From the NCBI RefSeq assembly GCF_024832785.1, contig NZ_CP116615.1, positions 1,612,001 through 1,676,000 of the forward strand: a DNA stretch of 64,000 nucleotides, given 5' to 3'. Both the position numbers and the translations under genes were made by a program. How positions within the stretch are numbered: position 1 is the first letter of the stretch; every line of letters starts with the position of its first letter. The notes under the pieces are model-generated. The model was given only the letters and a program-made list of their open reading frames with translations, had not been told where the DNA came from and searched no databases. The stretch is from Fontisphaera persica (GTDB lineage Bacteria > Verrucomicrobiota > Verrucomicrobiia > Limisphaerales > Fontisphaeraceae). Of this stretch, positions 17,836 through 28,700 are shown piece after piece.

Positions 17836-19463
17836 ATTTGTCCTTTTGTTTTTCGTTTTTTTGCCCATGCTCGCGCCAATACAAACATGGGAAAAGCAAT
17901 GACCGCTACCAACAGTACTCTTGCTGCGTTGATTCTTACATTTTTCCAAGGCGAAACGGGCGCGAATCCCAATTGCGTGAGCACCCTTGTCTCCAACGTT
18001 TGTTTGGGAAATGCTCTCGCTAACAATTCAAGCCTTTTTTCGTTAGCCTCTGGGAATGCATTGGTTGTCATATAAGTAAGAGCAGCGACACCTTTAGATT
18101 GGAACCTGTAATCAATCACATAAGCCACTTCACCATTCTCAAGTATTCGAGGTCCCTCCTTTGGCTCATCGGTGGTGATGCTATTCACTTTGACTTTCGC
18201 AAGGTAACAGGTCGCTAGCTGATTGGCGGATGTAGCATTCGCTACTGGCGCAAAGAATCTTATATCAGCCGAGGTGGGAATAATTATTCCACTAATGTTT
18301 GTTTCCTCATACCAGGTGACGGCAGCCAGCTCATATCCATTCGTATAAGGTGCAGGGAGTGTAATATGACTTAACGCAGCTTTTTTATGCACGTCACGTC
18401 CAAATATGATTCCTTTCTCCCTGAACACAAGTTTTCTCAGCCAGTCTTCGCCTTTGTTCTCCATATATTGATACTCGCAAAGAGCATTCGTGTTGTAAAA
18501 CATACTCGCATCCGATATTTTTGGCGCGTATCCCAATCCGAAAGCATTCGTCCATAAACGTTGAGCGATCATGGTAATCCATATATTATAGATGTTGACC
18601 TCAAATGGAGGAGGAACAACTCCAGGATAGATTGCAGCTTCTTTTATGTTATGCTCCGCCGACTTTAAATGAGAGCCAGGGTTCTTTTCTTTAACGATGA
18701 TGACGCCCTTTTCGTTGCATGTGGCATATTCTTTGCGAAAAAAGGCGTATTTGTTGGTCGGTGCGGATTGACTGTCGTAGAAGATGCTCCATTGAGGCCA
18801 TTTTATCCATATCCGGAAACTGCCATGGCTTCCATACTCTATTCTGTTATGTTTCGGTAATATGTAGTTTTCATATAAATACAATCCTTCAATACTCAGG
18901 GTGGTAGCGGAGGCCGCAGCTTTTGCCGGTGCCGCCCACAACCCCACAGTTAACATCGCAACAATTGGCAATCCTGAACCTACGGATGACGATGTGGTTT
19001 GTTTTATGGAAGGGAGTAATTCTTTTGTGAAAAATAGGAAAATAGCCGATGGTATTAAGAAATAAGCTAATACGATCACGCTGGCCGTATTGACCCAACT
19101 ATCATTTAGACCTAATACCCCAACCCACCCCCCCAAGCATTTGCACGATCCATGATAATCAATGGCAATCAATCCCAGCCTGTACACGACAAATAATAAA
19201 GCACACCAAAGAATCACCAAAAGCTGCCGAATTACACTCTCTGCAAAGGCGTAACGAATCAATATGAAGCAAACCATCTCCACCCATGCCGCTGCTGCCA
19301 TGACCATCCCGTTGTTGAGGAACGGCAGCAAGGGATCACTCGCCCCCAGGAACGCGCCGCTGGCAACAAATATTCCAACCAATTTTAATAAGCTTGTCAC
19401 CAGCATCAACCAGGCAACCGAGCAGATGTATATCTCCGTTAAAAAGCTCCAACGCATAATCAT
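17832..19463 (-). CDS. MauE/DoxX-like membrane protein with large external domain
   Basis: A 543-residue protein. The first ~150 residues form four transmembrane helices like MauE/DoxX proteins, with a Cys pair in HGSCKCLGG between helices three and four. MauE-type proteins assist disulfide formation in exported Cys-rich partners. The rest (about 190-510) is a hydrophilic, probably periplasmic region I do not recognise, followed by a C-terminal transmembrane helix (LLVAVIAFPMFVLAR) and a basic tail. The gene is visibly AT-richer than its neighbours. It lies 24 bases after the pseudopilin gene and overlaps the Cys-rich peptide gene, giving a three-gene operon. Confidence 0.65.
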   Translation of the reverse strand: MIMRWSFLTEIYICSVAWLMLVTSLLKLVGIFVASGAFLGASDPLLPFLNNGMVMAAAAWVEMVCFILIRYAFAESVIRQLLVILWCALLFVVYRLGLIAIDYHGSCKCLGGWVGVLGLNDSWVNTASVIVLAYFLIPSAIFLFFTKELLPSIKQTTSSSVGSGLPIVAMLTVGLWAAPAKAAASATTLSIEGLYLYENYILPKHNRIEYGSHGSFRIWIKWPQWSIFYDSQSAPTNKYAFFRKEYATCNEKGVIIVKEKNPGSHLKSAEHNIKEAAIYPGVVPPPFEVNIYNIWITMIAQRLWTNAFGLGYAPKISDASMFYNTNALCEYQYMENKGEDWLRKLVFREKGIIFGRDVHKKAALSHITLPAPYTNGYELAAVTWYEETNISGIIIPTSADIRFFAPVANATSANQLATCYLAKVKVNSITTDEPKEGPRILENGEVAYVIDYRFQSKGVAALTYMTTNAFPEANEKRLELLARAFPKQTLETRVLTQLGFAPVSPWKNVRINAARVLLVAVIAFPMFVLARAWAKKRKTKGQI

Positions 19464-19487
19464 GGGAATTTTGGGTTGCTGGCTATT

Positions 19488-20294
19488 TCATCTGTCATAG
19501 GAATATGGAACATGGGAAAGGGTGTTTGCCTGCAATTTCCGCAAATCCTCCAAATCCGCCAGATTGGAGGCCTTCTTCCAATAACTGGTTTTGGGGGCAA
19601 ACGTCTTCGGCGCCTGCCACCGCCAATGCTCCGCATGGCCGTCGGCAAAGCTCAAATTGCACCCACGACTGTGCCGGTCCGCCGGCAAATTCACCCACCG
19701 CTCATCCGGCGCCGACCACACCAGAAAATGCCCGTCGTCTATGCTCTCGGCATGTTCATCAATCAATACAAACAACCGGCTGGGATTCCGTATCTGATAC
19801 AGTCGGTTCACCGTCGCCTGCGCCTCATTGGTCCGCCCCCCAACATTCCCGTTCATCCCATAACTGCGCGTGCGGGGCAAACCAAGGTCTTGCCCCCGCA
19901 GGTCCCGCACCGTGGACTGGTCGGCCGGACACCGAAACAGTTGCACATTGGCCGCATAACCCAGCCGACACAAGGCGCCCCCGGCTATGTTTTGCCCAGT
20001 GGCATCGTGCGGCGCGCTGCTCAGCCCCGTCCACGAATCGGGCGCGCTCCGCCACGCGCCATTGGTGTGCAGCGCCAGGTTCGAAACCAACGCCCCCAAG
20101 TGGTCTTGCGCGTACATGTGCCACCCCAGTTGCAACTGCCGCAGGCAATTCAGGCAGGCTACCCGCGCCGCCCGCTCGCGCACCCTACCCACCGCAGGCA
20201 ACAGCAAAGCCGCCAGCACGGCAAGAATCCCCACCGTCACCAGCATCTCCAACAACGTAATTCCCCTCACTTCCTTGACCCCTGCGGCTTTCAT
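19488..20294 (-). CDS. Type II secretion-like pseudopilin (prepilin with N-terminal methylation site)
   Basis: A 268-residue prepilin-like protein. The leader MKAAGVKEVRG is followed by ITLLEMLVTVGILAVLAALLLPA, which carries the cleavage Gly, the Glu+5 and the hydrophobic helix of pseudopilins. The next part (CLNCLRQLQLGWHMYAQDHLG) and a C-terminal LSFADGHAEHWRW segment are characteristic of the DUF1559/H-X9-DG pseudopilins abundant in Verrucomicrobiota and Planctomycetota. The frame could start at 20354. The ATG at 20294 has an AGGAG eight bases upstream and gives a normal leader, so I chose it. It heads the operon with the MauE-like and Cys-rich proteins. Confidence 0.85.
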   Translation of the reverse strand: MKAAGVKEVRGITLLEMLVTVGILAVLAALLLPAVGRVRERAARVACLNCLRQLQLGWHMYAQDHLGALVSNLALHTNGAWRSAPDSWTGLSSAPHDATGQNIAGGALCRLGYAANVQLFRCPADQSTVRDLRGQDLGLPRTRSYGMNGNVGGRTNEAQATVNRLYQIRNPSRLFVLIDEHAESIDDGHFLVWSAPDERWVNLPADRHSRGCNLSFADGHAEHWRWQAPKTFAPKTSYWKKASNLADLEDLRKLQANTLSHVPYSYDR

Positions 20295-20381
20295 GTCTCG
20301 CTCCTGCCTCTCCGCATGAAATGACCCCGGCTCAAACTCCGCCGGGTTAGCCACACTATGAATCTGGGTTATTCGGGTGTC

Positions 20382-20434
20382 AAAAAAAAAAAAAAAAAAA
20401 AACGCATCTCATCAAACAGATGGCACACTGTTTG
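20382..20434 (-). terminator. Stem-loop followed by a T21 run
   Basis: Read on the minus strand, CAAACAG and CTGTTTG form a 7-bp stem (20413-20434). It is followed after about 10 bases by an uninterrupted run of 21 T (A21 on the plus strand at 20382-20402). It lies after the retropepsin-like gene, so it may end that transcript. The spacer between stem and T-run is longer than usual. Confidence 0.4.
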
Positions 20435-20470
20435 CTAAGATTTTCTCTCAACCACCGCGCAGAAAAAAAT

Positions 20471-21517
20471 TCAACGCCTGCGGCCTTGTTCCACCCACAT
20501 CTGACGGCGGCGCAAATCCAATGTCACGCAGTAGCGGTAAAAAAAACCGCTGCCCAGCACCACCCCAAATTCCTCCGGCCCGCTGACCGCAGGCACCCGC
20601 TGAAAGACGGCCTCCCCCAAACGCATCTCCGGCACGCTAAAGCGGCGCAACACGCGCTCGCCCCCCAAGCCCACATACACCTCGCGCCGACCCTTGGCCG
20701 CCAACCCAGCCCACCCCAAGGCCTGCACCACATTGGAGCTGAGCATTAACACGGCGTCGTTGCCGGTATCCACCAGCGCGCTGTACTCCCGCCCACCCAA
20801 ACGCACCGGCGCCCGCAATTGGGCATTGGTCCAGATCAATGGCACCGTGGCCACCGCCTCCATCGGAGGCGTAAAGTATTCACGATGGGAAAACCGCACC
20901 ACCCCGCCCCGATAATCAACCTGCACATAAGCAAACTGGCTCAAGGTGGACATCCCCAACGCATCCCCCCTCCATCGCTCCACCGGCAACCATCCCCCCA
21001 GCCGCCGTTCGTAACGTTCCCCGCGAATCGCCGTAAATACATTCCTCAACGCCAGCTCCGGGCCTACGGTCATCTGCCGAATCACCCCAAACCACGCTTG
21101 CTCCGCTCCCGCCAATCCCTGAAACGCATGCCGCAACTGATTCGGATCCACCGTCTGCACAAAATGTTCCGCCGCCGTGTCCGCCTCCAGCAAATTCACC
21201 GGCGCTCCAGTATCCACCACCATCGGAATTGCCCGCCCCCCATTTAACCGCACCCGTATGACCGGTTGATAGGTCCCCTCGCCCACACGCACCAACGGCG
21301 TCTCCACCGGATGTTCCGGCCGCACCATCTCACGCCACCGCACCACCGTGGCCCCCTGCCGATGCGTGATCGTCAAACCCGCCTCCGCAGGAGACACCAA
21401 GTTCCCCCTCAAACGCTGTTGCACCTCGGGAGAAATGCCCAATTGCCGGCTGGAGACACACCCACCCGTCAGCGCCACCCCCACCCCCGCAGCCCATATC
21501 CACCCCCGGATTTTCAC
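20471..21517 (-). CDS. Retropepsin-like aspartic protease lipoprotein
   Basis: From the GTG at 21517 the protein is 348 residues long and begins with a lipoprotein signal (basic KIR, hydrophobic core, LTGGC lipobox with the acylated Cys at residue 20). Two Asp-Thr-Gly motifs are visible, VVDTGAPVNLL and ALVDTGNDAVL. This is the arrangement of a single-chain double-domain retropepsin/gag-asp-like protease, with each D-T-G at an active-site loop. It is probably anchored at a membrane facing the periplasm. The GTG overlaps the stop of the DUF167 gene (GTGA), which favours it over the ATG 24 bases upstream. The substrate is unknown. Confidence 0.75.
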   Translation of the reverse strand: MKIRGWIWAAGVGVALTGGCVSSRQLGISPEVQQRLRGNLVSPAEAGLTITHRQGATVVRWREMVRPEHPVETPLVRVGEGTYQPVIRVRLNGGRAIPMVVDTGAPVNLLEADTAAEHFVQTVDPNQLRHAFQGLAGAEQAWFGVIRQMTVGPELALRNVFTAIRGERYERRLGGWLPVERWRGDALGMSTLSQFAYVQVDYRGGVVRFSHREYFTPPMEAVATVPLIWTNAQLRAPVRLGGREYSALVDTGNDAVLMLSSNVVQALGWAGLAAKGRREVYVGLGGERVLRRFSVPEMRLGEAVFQRVPAVSGPEEFGVVLGSGFFYRYCVTLDLRRRQMWVEQGRRR

Positions 21518-21810
21518 ACGCTTTCTTTCACTCGCGCCCAAACCTCCCTCGCTGTTCGCCCGCGCACCAACACCACTTTGTGGCGTCCCGTCTGACCGCG
21601 CATTATAGCCACTGCCCCCTTAGGACAATCCAGCCACTCAGCCAACAGCTCCACCAACGCCGCATTGGCCGCGCTGTCCACCGGCGGCGCCGTCACCCGC
21701 ACCTTCAACTCCTGCCCCAACACCCCCTCCACCCCGTTCCGCGAGGCGCGAGGTTGAACCTTGAGATGCAACAGCACCCCCTCAGGATGCGGCTGAAGAA
21801 ACGGAGGCAT
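21514..21810 (-). CDS. DUF167 (YggU-like) family protein
   Basis: A 98-residue protein starting MPPFLQPHPEGVLLHLKVQP. The core VQPRASRNGV, VTAPPVDSAANAALVELLAEWL and GQTGRHKVVLVRG is the signature of the DUF167/YggU family, small cytoplasmic proteins of unresolved function. The frame is open to 21909, but a GGAG lies six bases before the ATG at 21810 and the resulting length is the family norm. It is translationally coupled to the retropepsin-like gene that follows. Confidence 0.8.
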   Translation of the reverse strand: MPPFLQPHPEGVLLHLKVQPRASRNGVEGVLGQELKVRVTAPPVDSAANAALVELLAEWLDCPKGAVAIMRGQTGRHKVVLVRGRTAREVWARVKESV

Positions 21811-22292
21811 CTCAGACTCCGGCAGCGGCGTTGATTCTCGCGGGCGCATGCGCGCAAAGTTAGCAACAAACCTTTGAAAATCAAACCCTGCCAACGCGCC
21901 CCTTTTCAAGGTTGCAGCGACAAATCCACCACCCGGGCCATGGGGGCATGATGCTCAATAATCCACCCCGCCAGATTCACCCACCGCCCGCAACGGTCCA
22001 ACACCGCGCTGTCCGCCGTGGCCACCACATTTTCAGTGCGCGCCAACACGTGGTCAGGATTCATCACCAGCTCCACCTCCCATGGCCATCCTTCCCCCGC
22101 CGCCCCCTCACCCCATTCCCCTCCCCCCCGCATCAAAAAACCGCCGCGTCGTAAGGCACTTGACGGACACCAAGGCTGCGGCCGCCAAAACCACCACGCA
22201 CATCAAAAAGCCCGCCCCCACAGACCGCAGGAACCGTCCCGGAAATGCCCACTTTACATTCGACGCCACTCATGCTAACAGGGCATTTCAAG
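21811..22292. other. Intergenic tract left of the defence island
   Basis: The only frame of note is 21906-22136 on the minus strand, 76 codons. Its end (ELVMNPDHVLARTENVV, later GRWVNLAGWIIEHH) reads like real protein. I cannot assign a family, and its first 20 residues are low-complexity Gly/Glu. It may be the last part of a truncated gene cut off by the island. The plus strand near 22150-22230 is Ala/Lys/Pro-rich and not convincing. Confidence 0.35.
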
Positions 22293-25200
22293 ATGCCCTG
22301 CATTTACGATAATATTGAGGTCTTTTTGGTGGAGGCCCTGCAAAACACGTTGAAACAATCCTTCAAGGCTGATTTATGCATAGGTTACTTTAATTTAAGA
22401 GGTTGGGCCCGCTTGGCCCCCTGGATTGAGCATTACCAAGGCACCGATGAATCATGCTGTCGCGTTCTGATTGGCATGCATCGCCCCCCGGAAGATGTCA
22501 TGCGTGAAATGCAGCGCGACCCTACGAAGGAACAGTTGATTGACCGCGTCACGCTGGCGCGCTTGAAAAACCGCACGGTCCAGAGCTTCAAAGAGCAAAT
22601 TGAATTCGGGTTGCCCACTTCTGCCGCCGAGGAGGCCCTGCGAACCTTGGCCAGGCAACTACGCGCCCGCAAAGTGCGCATTAAGTTGTTTCTTGCATAT
22701 CCGTTACACGCCAAACTTTATTTAATCCACCGGCAAGACCGGATCACCCCGTTGGTGGGTTACCTCGGCAGCAGCAATTTGACGCTCGCCGGTCTCTCCC
22801 AGCAAGGCGAGCTCAACGTGGACGTGGTGGATCAGGACGCGGCCAACAAATTGCAATCTTGGTTTAATGATCGCTGGAACAATCTCAAAACCTTTGATTT
22901 GTCTGCGGAACTGGCAAGTCTCATCGAAAATAGTTGGGCCCGGGAAACATTAGTCGCCCCATACCATGTCTATCTCAAGATGGCCTGGCACTTGTCCGAG
23001 GATGCACGCACCGCCGATGTTGATTTCAAAGTGCCCAAAGTCTTCCACGGTGTGCTGTTGGATTTTCAAGTCGCCGCGGTGAAACTCGCCGCCAAACTCC
23101 TGCACCGCCACGGCGGTGTGCTTCTCGCCGACGTCGTTGGTCTGGGCAAGACCCTCATGGCCTGTGCCGTGGCAAAAATATTCCAAGAAGATGAGGACGC
23201 CAATATTTTGGTCATTTGCCCCCCCAAACTGCAAAACATGTGGGAGCGTTACTTGCAACAATATAAACTGCCGGGGCGGGTACTGTCGCTGGGAAAAGTC
23301 ATTAATGGCCTTCCCACACTGACTCGGTATCGTCTGGTGATTATTGATGAAAGCCACAATTTCCGCAATCGGGAGGGGGATCGCTATCGCGCGATTCTCA
23401 ATTATCTCGAGACGATGAACCCCCGGGTTATTCTACTGACCGCCACTCCCTACAACAAGCAATATGCCGACCTGAGCAATCAATTACGCCTTTTCCTCGA
23501 CCCCGATGCCGACCTGCGCGTACGCCCGGAGCGTTTCTTCCAAGATTGGCACAAACAAGGCAAATCCGAGGCGGATTTTATCGCGCGCTATCAAGCTTCA
23601 CCCCGTTCGCTGCGGGCCTTTGAACAAAGCCCGTACCCTGAGGACTGGCAGGACCTCATGCGCCATTACATGGTGCGCCGCACCCGAAACTTCATCATCG
23701 CCAATTATGCGCAGCTCGATTCAAATAAAAAACGCCATTACCTTCTAGTAAACGGCAACCGCAGTTATCTGCCGGTGCGCCAGCCTAAAACCCAGACTTT
23801 TGCTGTTGATGATCAAAATCCCAACGATACCTATGCCCGTCTTTATTGTGACAACGTCGTGACCACCATCGCCTCCCTGGCCCTTCCGCGTTACGGCCTG
23901 GCCAATTACCTGATCCCCAATGCTGACCAACAGGCTAACGACAAGGAGAAGATCATACTGAACAACCTCAACCGTGCTGGCAAACGTCTCCTGGGGTTTT
24001 GCCGCACCAATCTTTTCAAACGCCTGGAGTCCAGCGGTTACAGCTTTCTCCTGTCCATTGAGCGCCATATTCTGCGCAACCTTATTCATGTTCACGCCTT
24101 GGAAAATAACCTTCCGGTTCCCATTGGCACTCAAAACGCTTCCAGCCTCGACCCTCTGTCCAACGATACCGATGAGGAGTACGAGACTGAAGCATATTCA
24201 GAAAGGAACCCCCCATCTTGGACTCCCTTAAGCATGACTTACCGTTTCCACCCGGACTTGAAGGCATATGCCGAGCGCGCTGCGGAAAATTATAAATTCT
24301 ACGAGAAATATTTGTCTCATCGCTTTCACTGGCTGCCCGCCAAGTTCTTCCAGCCACAATTAAAAGACGACCTGTTGCGCGATGTTCAAGCGCTGCTCAA
24401 AATCCTCCAAACCGCCAAGGAATGGGACCCCCAAACCGACGCCAAACTCCAGGTGCTCCAGACGATGCTGACCCACACCCACCCCAAGGACAAAGTCCTG
24501 GTTTTCAGCCAGTTTGCCGACACGGCTCTCTATCTAGGCCGCGAACTCAAGCGCGCCGGGCTCTCGGATATGGAGGTGGTTACCAGTTTTACCCAGAACC
24601 CCGATGAGTTAGCCCGCTGTTTCAGTCCGCGCTCCAATGGCGGGTTGCCCCAACACCGCTCTGAATTGCGCCTCCTCATCACCACCGACCTGCTTTCGGA
24701 AGGCCAAAACCTTCAAGATGCTCACATCATCATCAATTATGACCTGCCTTGGGCCATCATCCGCTTGATTCAACGCGCCGGACGGGTGGACCGCATCGGT
24801 CAGCAACACGATACCATCTTCGTTTATTCCTTTGTGCCGGCCGAGGGTGTCGAAAAGGTCATTGGCCTCCGCAGCCGCCTCAGCCAACGCCTGCGCGACA
24901 ACCAGGAAGTCGTCGGCACGGATGAATCTTTCTTTGGCGAGTCGTCCGCGGAGAAACTTCGCGACCTCTACAGCGAAAAGCGCGTCCTTGATGACGATGC
25001 CGATGAGGACGTTGACTTGGTCAGTTTGGCCCAGCAAGTATGGAATAGCGCCCAGCCGGCAGACCGCCAAATCGTCGAGCAGCTACCCGCCGTGATTTCC
25101 GCCGCGCGCGCCGCCCGTCCTGCCGCGCCGGGACAGGAACCCGAAACCCCAGGCTCGGTGGTTTACCTCCGTTATCCGGATAAATCCGATGCCCTCATCC

Positions 25201-25733
25201 GCGTGAATCAAGACGGCGCCGTCCTTTCCCAATCCTTGAGCGCCATTTTTCGTGCCGCAGCCTGCAAGCCCAATACCCCCGCCTTGCCGGTGCCTCCCGC
25301 TCACTACGACCTTGTGGCAGCCGCCCTCCGCTCCGCCAAGGAGGAGCTGGAAACCCTCGGGGGCCAGTTGGGCAGTATGCGCAGCACCCGCCGCAAACTT
25401 TACGAACGTCTGAAGGCGTATAAACACCAGCTCGAGCTCCGCCGCCCGCCTGCGCCCGAAGAATTACGGCAAAAAATCGATACCCTTCTCAACGTGCTGT
25501 TCCAAAACCCTTTATTGGAAGCGGCCCGGGAATCCCTGGCCCGCCAGATGCGCGCCGGTTGTGCCGATGACGACCTGGTTGAAAACGCCTTCCGCCTCTA
25601 TGAAAATGCCAAACTTTGTCAAATCTCCACTGACAGCGAAACCGTGACCGAACCGCAAATCCTTTGTGCGTTGAATATTCAACCCCTTGAACCCAATGTC
25701 TCCAACACCCCACGACCTGCACCGTCATCTTAA
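22293..25733 (+). CDS. PLD-nuclease / SNF2-type helicase defence protein
   Basis: A 1146-residue protein. An N-terminal phospholipase-D-like domain shows a HAKLYLIH motif near residue 138 with GSSNLTLAG downstream. A superfamily 2 helicase core follows, with Walker A ADVVGLGKT near 277, DESH near 350 and LTATPY near 382. The C-terminal RecA lobe has TTDLLSEGQNLQ and the arginine-finger motif QRAGRVDRIGQ near 826. A coiled, charged C-terminus ends the protein. I start at ATG 22293 (MPCIYDNIE), the usual N-terminus, not the earlier frame opening at 22245. It overlaps the adenine methyltransferase gene, so the pair probably forms a restriction-modification-like or BREX/DISARM-like module. The PLD domain could supply the nuclease. 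Confidence 0.85.
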   Translation: MPCIYDNIEVFLVEALQNTLKQSFKADLCIGYFNLRGWARLAPWIEHYQGTDESCCRVLIGMHRPPEDVMREMQRDPTKEQLIDRVTLARLKNRTVQSFKEQIEFGLPTSAAEEALRTLARQLRARKVRIKLFLAYPLHAKLYLIHRQDRITPLVGYLGSSNLTLAGLSQQGELNVDVVDQDAANKLQSWFNDRWNNLKTFDLSAELASLIENSWARETLVAPYHVYLKMAWHLSEDARTADVDFKVPKVFHGVLLDFQVAAVKLAAKLLHRHGGVLLADVVGLGKTLMACAVAKIFQEDEDANILVICPPKLQNMWERYLQQYKLPGRVLSLGKVINGLPTLTRYRLVIIDESHNFRNREGDRYRAILNYLETMNPRVILLTATPYNKQYADLSNQLRLFLDPDADLRVRPERFFQDWHKQGKSEADFIARYQASPRSLRAFEQSPYPEDWQDLMRHYMVRRTRNFIIANYAQLDSNKKRHYLLVNGNRSYLPVRQPKTQTFAVDDQNPNDTYARLYCDNVVTTIASLALPRYGLANYLIPNADQQANDKEKIILNNLNRAGKRLLGFCRTNLFKRLESSGYSFLLSIERHILRNLIHVHALENNLPVPIGTQNASSLDPLSNDTDEEYETEAYSERNPPSWTPLSMTYRFHPDLKAYAERAAENYKFYEKYLSHRFHWLPAKFFQPQLKDDLLRDVQALLKILQTAKEWDPQTDAKLQVLQTMLTHTHPKDKVLVFSQFADTALYLGRELKRAGLSDMEVVTSFTQNPDELARCFSPRSNGGLPQHRSELRLLITTDLLSEGQNLQDAHIIINYDLPWAIIRLIQRAGRVDRIGQQHDTIFVYSFVPAEGVEKVIGLRSRLSQRLRDNQEVVGTDESFFGESSAEKLRDLYSEKRVLDDDADEDVDLVSLAQQVWNSAQPADRQIVEQLPAVISAARAARPAAPGQEPETPGSVVYLRYPDKSDALIRVNQDGAVLSQSLSAIFRAAACKPNTPALPVPPAHYDLVAAALRSAKEELETLGGQLGSMRSTRRKLYERLKAYKHQLELRRPPAPEELRQKIDTLLNVLFQNPLLEAARESLARQMRAGCADDDLVENAFRLYENAKLCQISTDSETVTEPQILCALNIQPLEPNVSNTPRPAPSS

Positions 25734-28700
25734 GCAAGCGCTCGACTCGTTGCCCCAAGCCAACGACCCCGCCCAAGCCCTCACCACTTTGTTTGTTGAA
25801 CACTTAGGCTGGAGCGCAGTCGCCAACCCACAAAAACGCCAGATCACAGGGGCGCCTCACAAGGGGCAGCTCGAGCTGCAATCCATCGCCCAAATGTCCA
25901 ATTTGCCCGTTTCTTTGGTTCGCTGGCCCCTTACTTCTCTGCCCACACTCACCAGCCGCCGGGACTTGCATCAAGCCCTGGCCTCCACTAACACCGAGCA
26001 CCTGGTGGTGTACATTACTTCGGACCAGCGCCAAATCGCCTTTACCCGGGACCGCCGCCGACAGGACCGCAAGATGGAACTCCGCACCCTGCCCTACGAA
26101 GCCGGCTCGCCCGCCCGCACCACCCTCGAACGACTGGCTTTACTCGCCTTTTCCCTGCAAGAGCTGGAGCAGCTCCCAAACGCCACTCCTCTTCCCACCA
26201 AGGTCATTGAAAAGCTCGACGAGGCCTTTAATGTTCAGGCGGTTACCGACCAGTTCTTTAATGACTACCAGAAGGTTTTCCATGAGCTGCAAGACCGCTT
26301 GCGCAAAACGTCCAACAACCCTGTCTGGGCTCACGATTACGCCCTCCAACTGCTCAACCGCCTCCTGTTTCTCTACTTCATCCAGCGCAAACGCTGGCTC
26401 GGCAACAACCCGAACTTCCTCGCCCAATTCTGGCACGCCTACAATACCTCCGGCCAGCCCAAGAACACCTTCTTCGACCGCTGGCTCTCCGTCCTGTTCT
26501 TCGAGGCGTTCAACAACAAATTCCACGGCGGCCACCGGCTTTTCCCCAAGGAAATCTTCGACGCCCTCATGGCCGCCCCCTACCTCAACGGCGGTTTGTT
26601 CGCCCAAAACAATCTCGACAACGCCCACGACCCCAAACTGCCCGACGACTTCTTCGCCACGCTCTTCGACAGCTTCGACGGCAGCAGCCCCGGCTTTCTC
26701 GAACGCTACAACTTCACCATCGCTGAATCCACCCCGCTGGACATCGAGGTCGCCGTGGACCCCGAAATGATCGGCAAAGTCTATGAATCCCTCGTCAACA
26801 TCGCCTTCGAGGGACTCACCGAAGACGACCAGCGCGGCTCGGCCGGCATCTTCTACACCCCGCGCATCGAAATTGACCTGATGTGCCGACTCAGCCTCAC
26901 CGACACCCTCGCCAACCGGCTCGGCCAGGACAAAAAGGCGCTCCTCTACGACGCCGTCTTCGCCTACGACCCCGCCGACAAAGAAGCCGCCGACCGCGCG
27001 CTGGCCGCCCACGACCTCTGGCCCAAACTCTCCGGCCTCCTCCGCGAAACCACCGTCTGCGACCCCGCCTGCGGCTCCGGCTCGTTCCTTGTCGGCATGT
27101 TGCTGGTGCTCGACGACCTCCAAGCCCGCGCCAACGCCCAACTCGGCCTCGAAGAAACCCCCTACGAACGCCGCCGCCGCATCATCGGCGAACAACTCTA
27201 CGGCGTGGACGTGATGGACTGGGCCGTCCACGTCGCTGAACTCCGTCTCTGGCTGCAACTGGTCGTCGAAACTGACCTCAAACCCGCCGAACTCCGCTTC
27301 CGCCCGCTCCTGCCCAATCTCTCCTTCAAAGTCCGTTGCGGCGACAGCCTCGTGCAGGAAATCGGCGGCATCAACCTCGGCCTCCACCGCGCCCACCTCG
27401 ACATCCCCGCCCCGCTCAAAGGCCGACTCACCCAGCTCAAAGGCAAAAAACTCCGCTTCTACCAGGGCGAAGCCGGCCTGCGCGAAACCGACCTCAAAAA
27501 GGAAGAACTCGACGTCTTCCGCGACATCCTCACCCACAAACGCCTCGCCCTCCAGAAATCCATCACCGCGCTCACCCGGCATATCGAGTCGCCGCCCGAA
27601 CAAATCGAGCTGGCCGGCATCGCCCCCGGCCGGGCCAAACAGGAACGTCTCCGCCTCGAAGACCAATGGCGCGCCGAACGCGCCGAGCGCCAGGCCGAAC
27701 TGGAACGCATCAACCAAGCCCTGCACGCGCTGCGCACCTCCCAACAAGTCCCGTTCGTTTGGGACATCGCCTTTGTCGAAATCTTCGAGGGCGACAAAGC
27801 CGGCTTCGACATCGTCATCGGCAACCCGCCTTATGTCCGGCAGGAGATGATTGCCCCGCCCGCGCTCGACCCCGCCGACTTCGGTGGCGAAACCGCCGAC
27901 CGCTGGAAAGAACAAAAGAAAGCCTACAAGGCCAAACTCCAGGAATCCGTCGCCGCCGCGTTTCCGAAATTCTTCCGCTACAAACCCGGCTCGACCGATT
28001 TCCGCAAGCTCGACGGCAAAAGCGATCTCTACATCTACTTCTACCTGCACGGGCTGGCGTTGCTGGCCGAGCGCGGCAGCTTCTGCTTCATCACCTCCAA
28101 CTCCTGGCTCGATGTCGGCTACGGCGCAGACCTGCAGGAGTTCCTCCTCAAACACAGCCGCGTCAAATTCATCCTCGACAACGAACGGAAACGCTCCTTC
28201 GCCCAGGCCGACGTCAACACCATCATCGCCCTGCTCGCCCCGCCCGACGACCGCCGCGAGACCGGCCTCGACCAGACCGCCCGCTTCGTCATGTTCAAAG
28301 TCCCCTTCGAGGACGTGCTCGACGCCGACACATTCAAGACGCTGGAGGCAGCGACCGAACGCCAGAGCACCGACCGCTGGCGCATCTGCGCCCGACCCCA
28401 GCGCGACCTGTTCGAGGAAGGCCTCGCCCGCGAGGGAGACGACGACGAACCTGCGCCTGCCGGCAAGAAACCGCGCGGCCCGTTCATCAAGACCGCCCGC
28501 TACGAAGCCAACAAATGGGGCGGCAAATACCTCCGCGCCCCGGAAATCTTCTTCACCATTCTGGAAAAAGGCAAAGGCAAGCTCGTGCGCCTCGGCGACA
28601 TCGCCGAAGTGCGCCGCGGCTTCACGACCGGCGCCAATGAGTTTTTCTATCTCGACGACGAAACCATCCGCCAGTGGGGCATCGAACCCGAATTCCTCAA

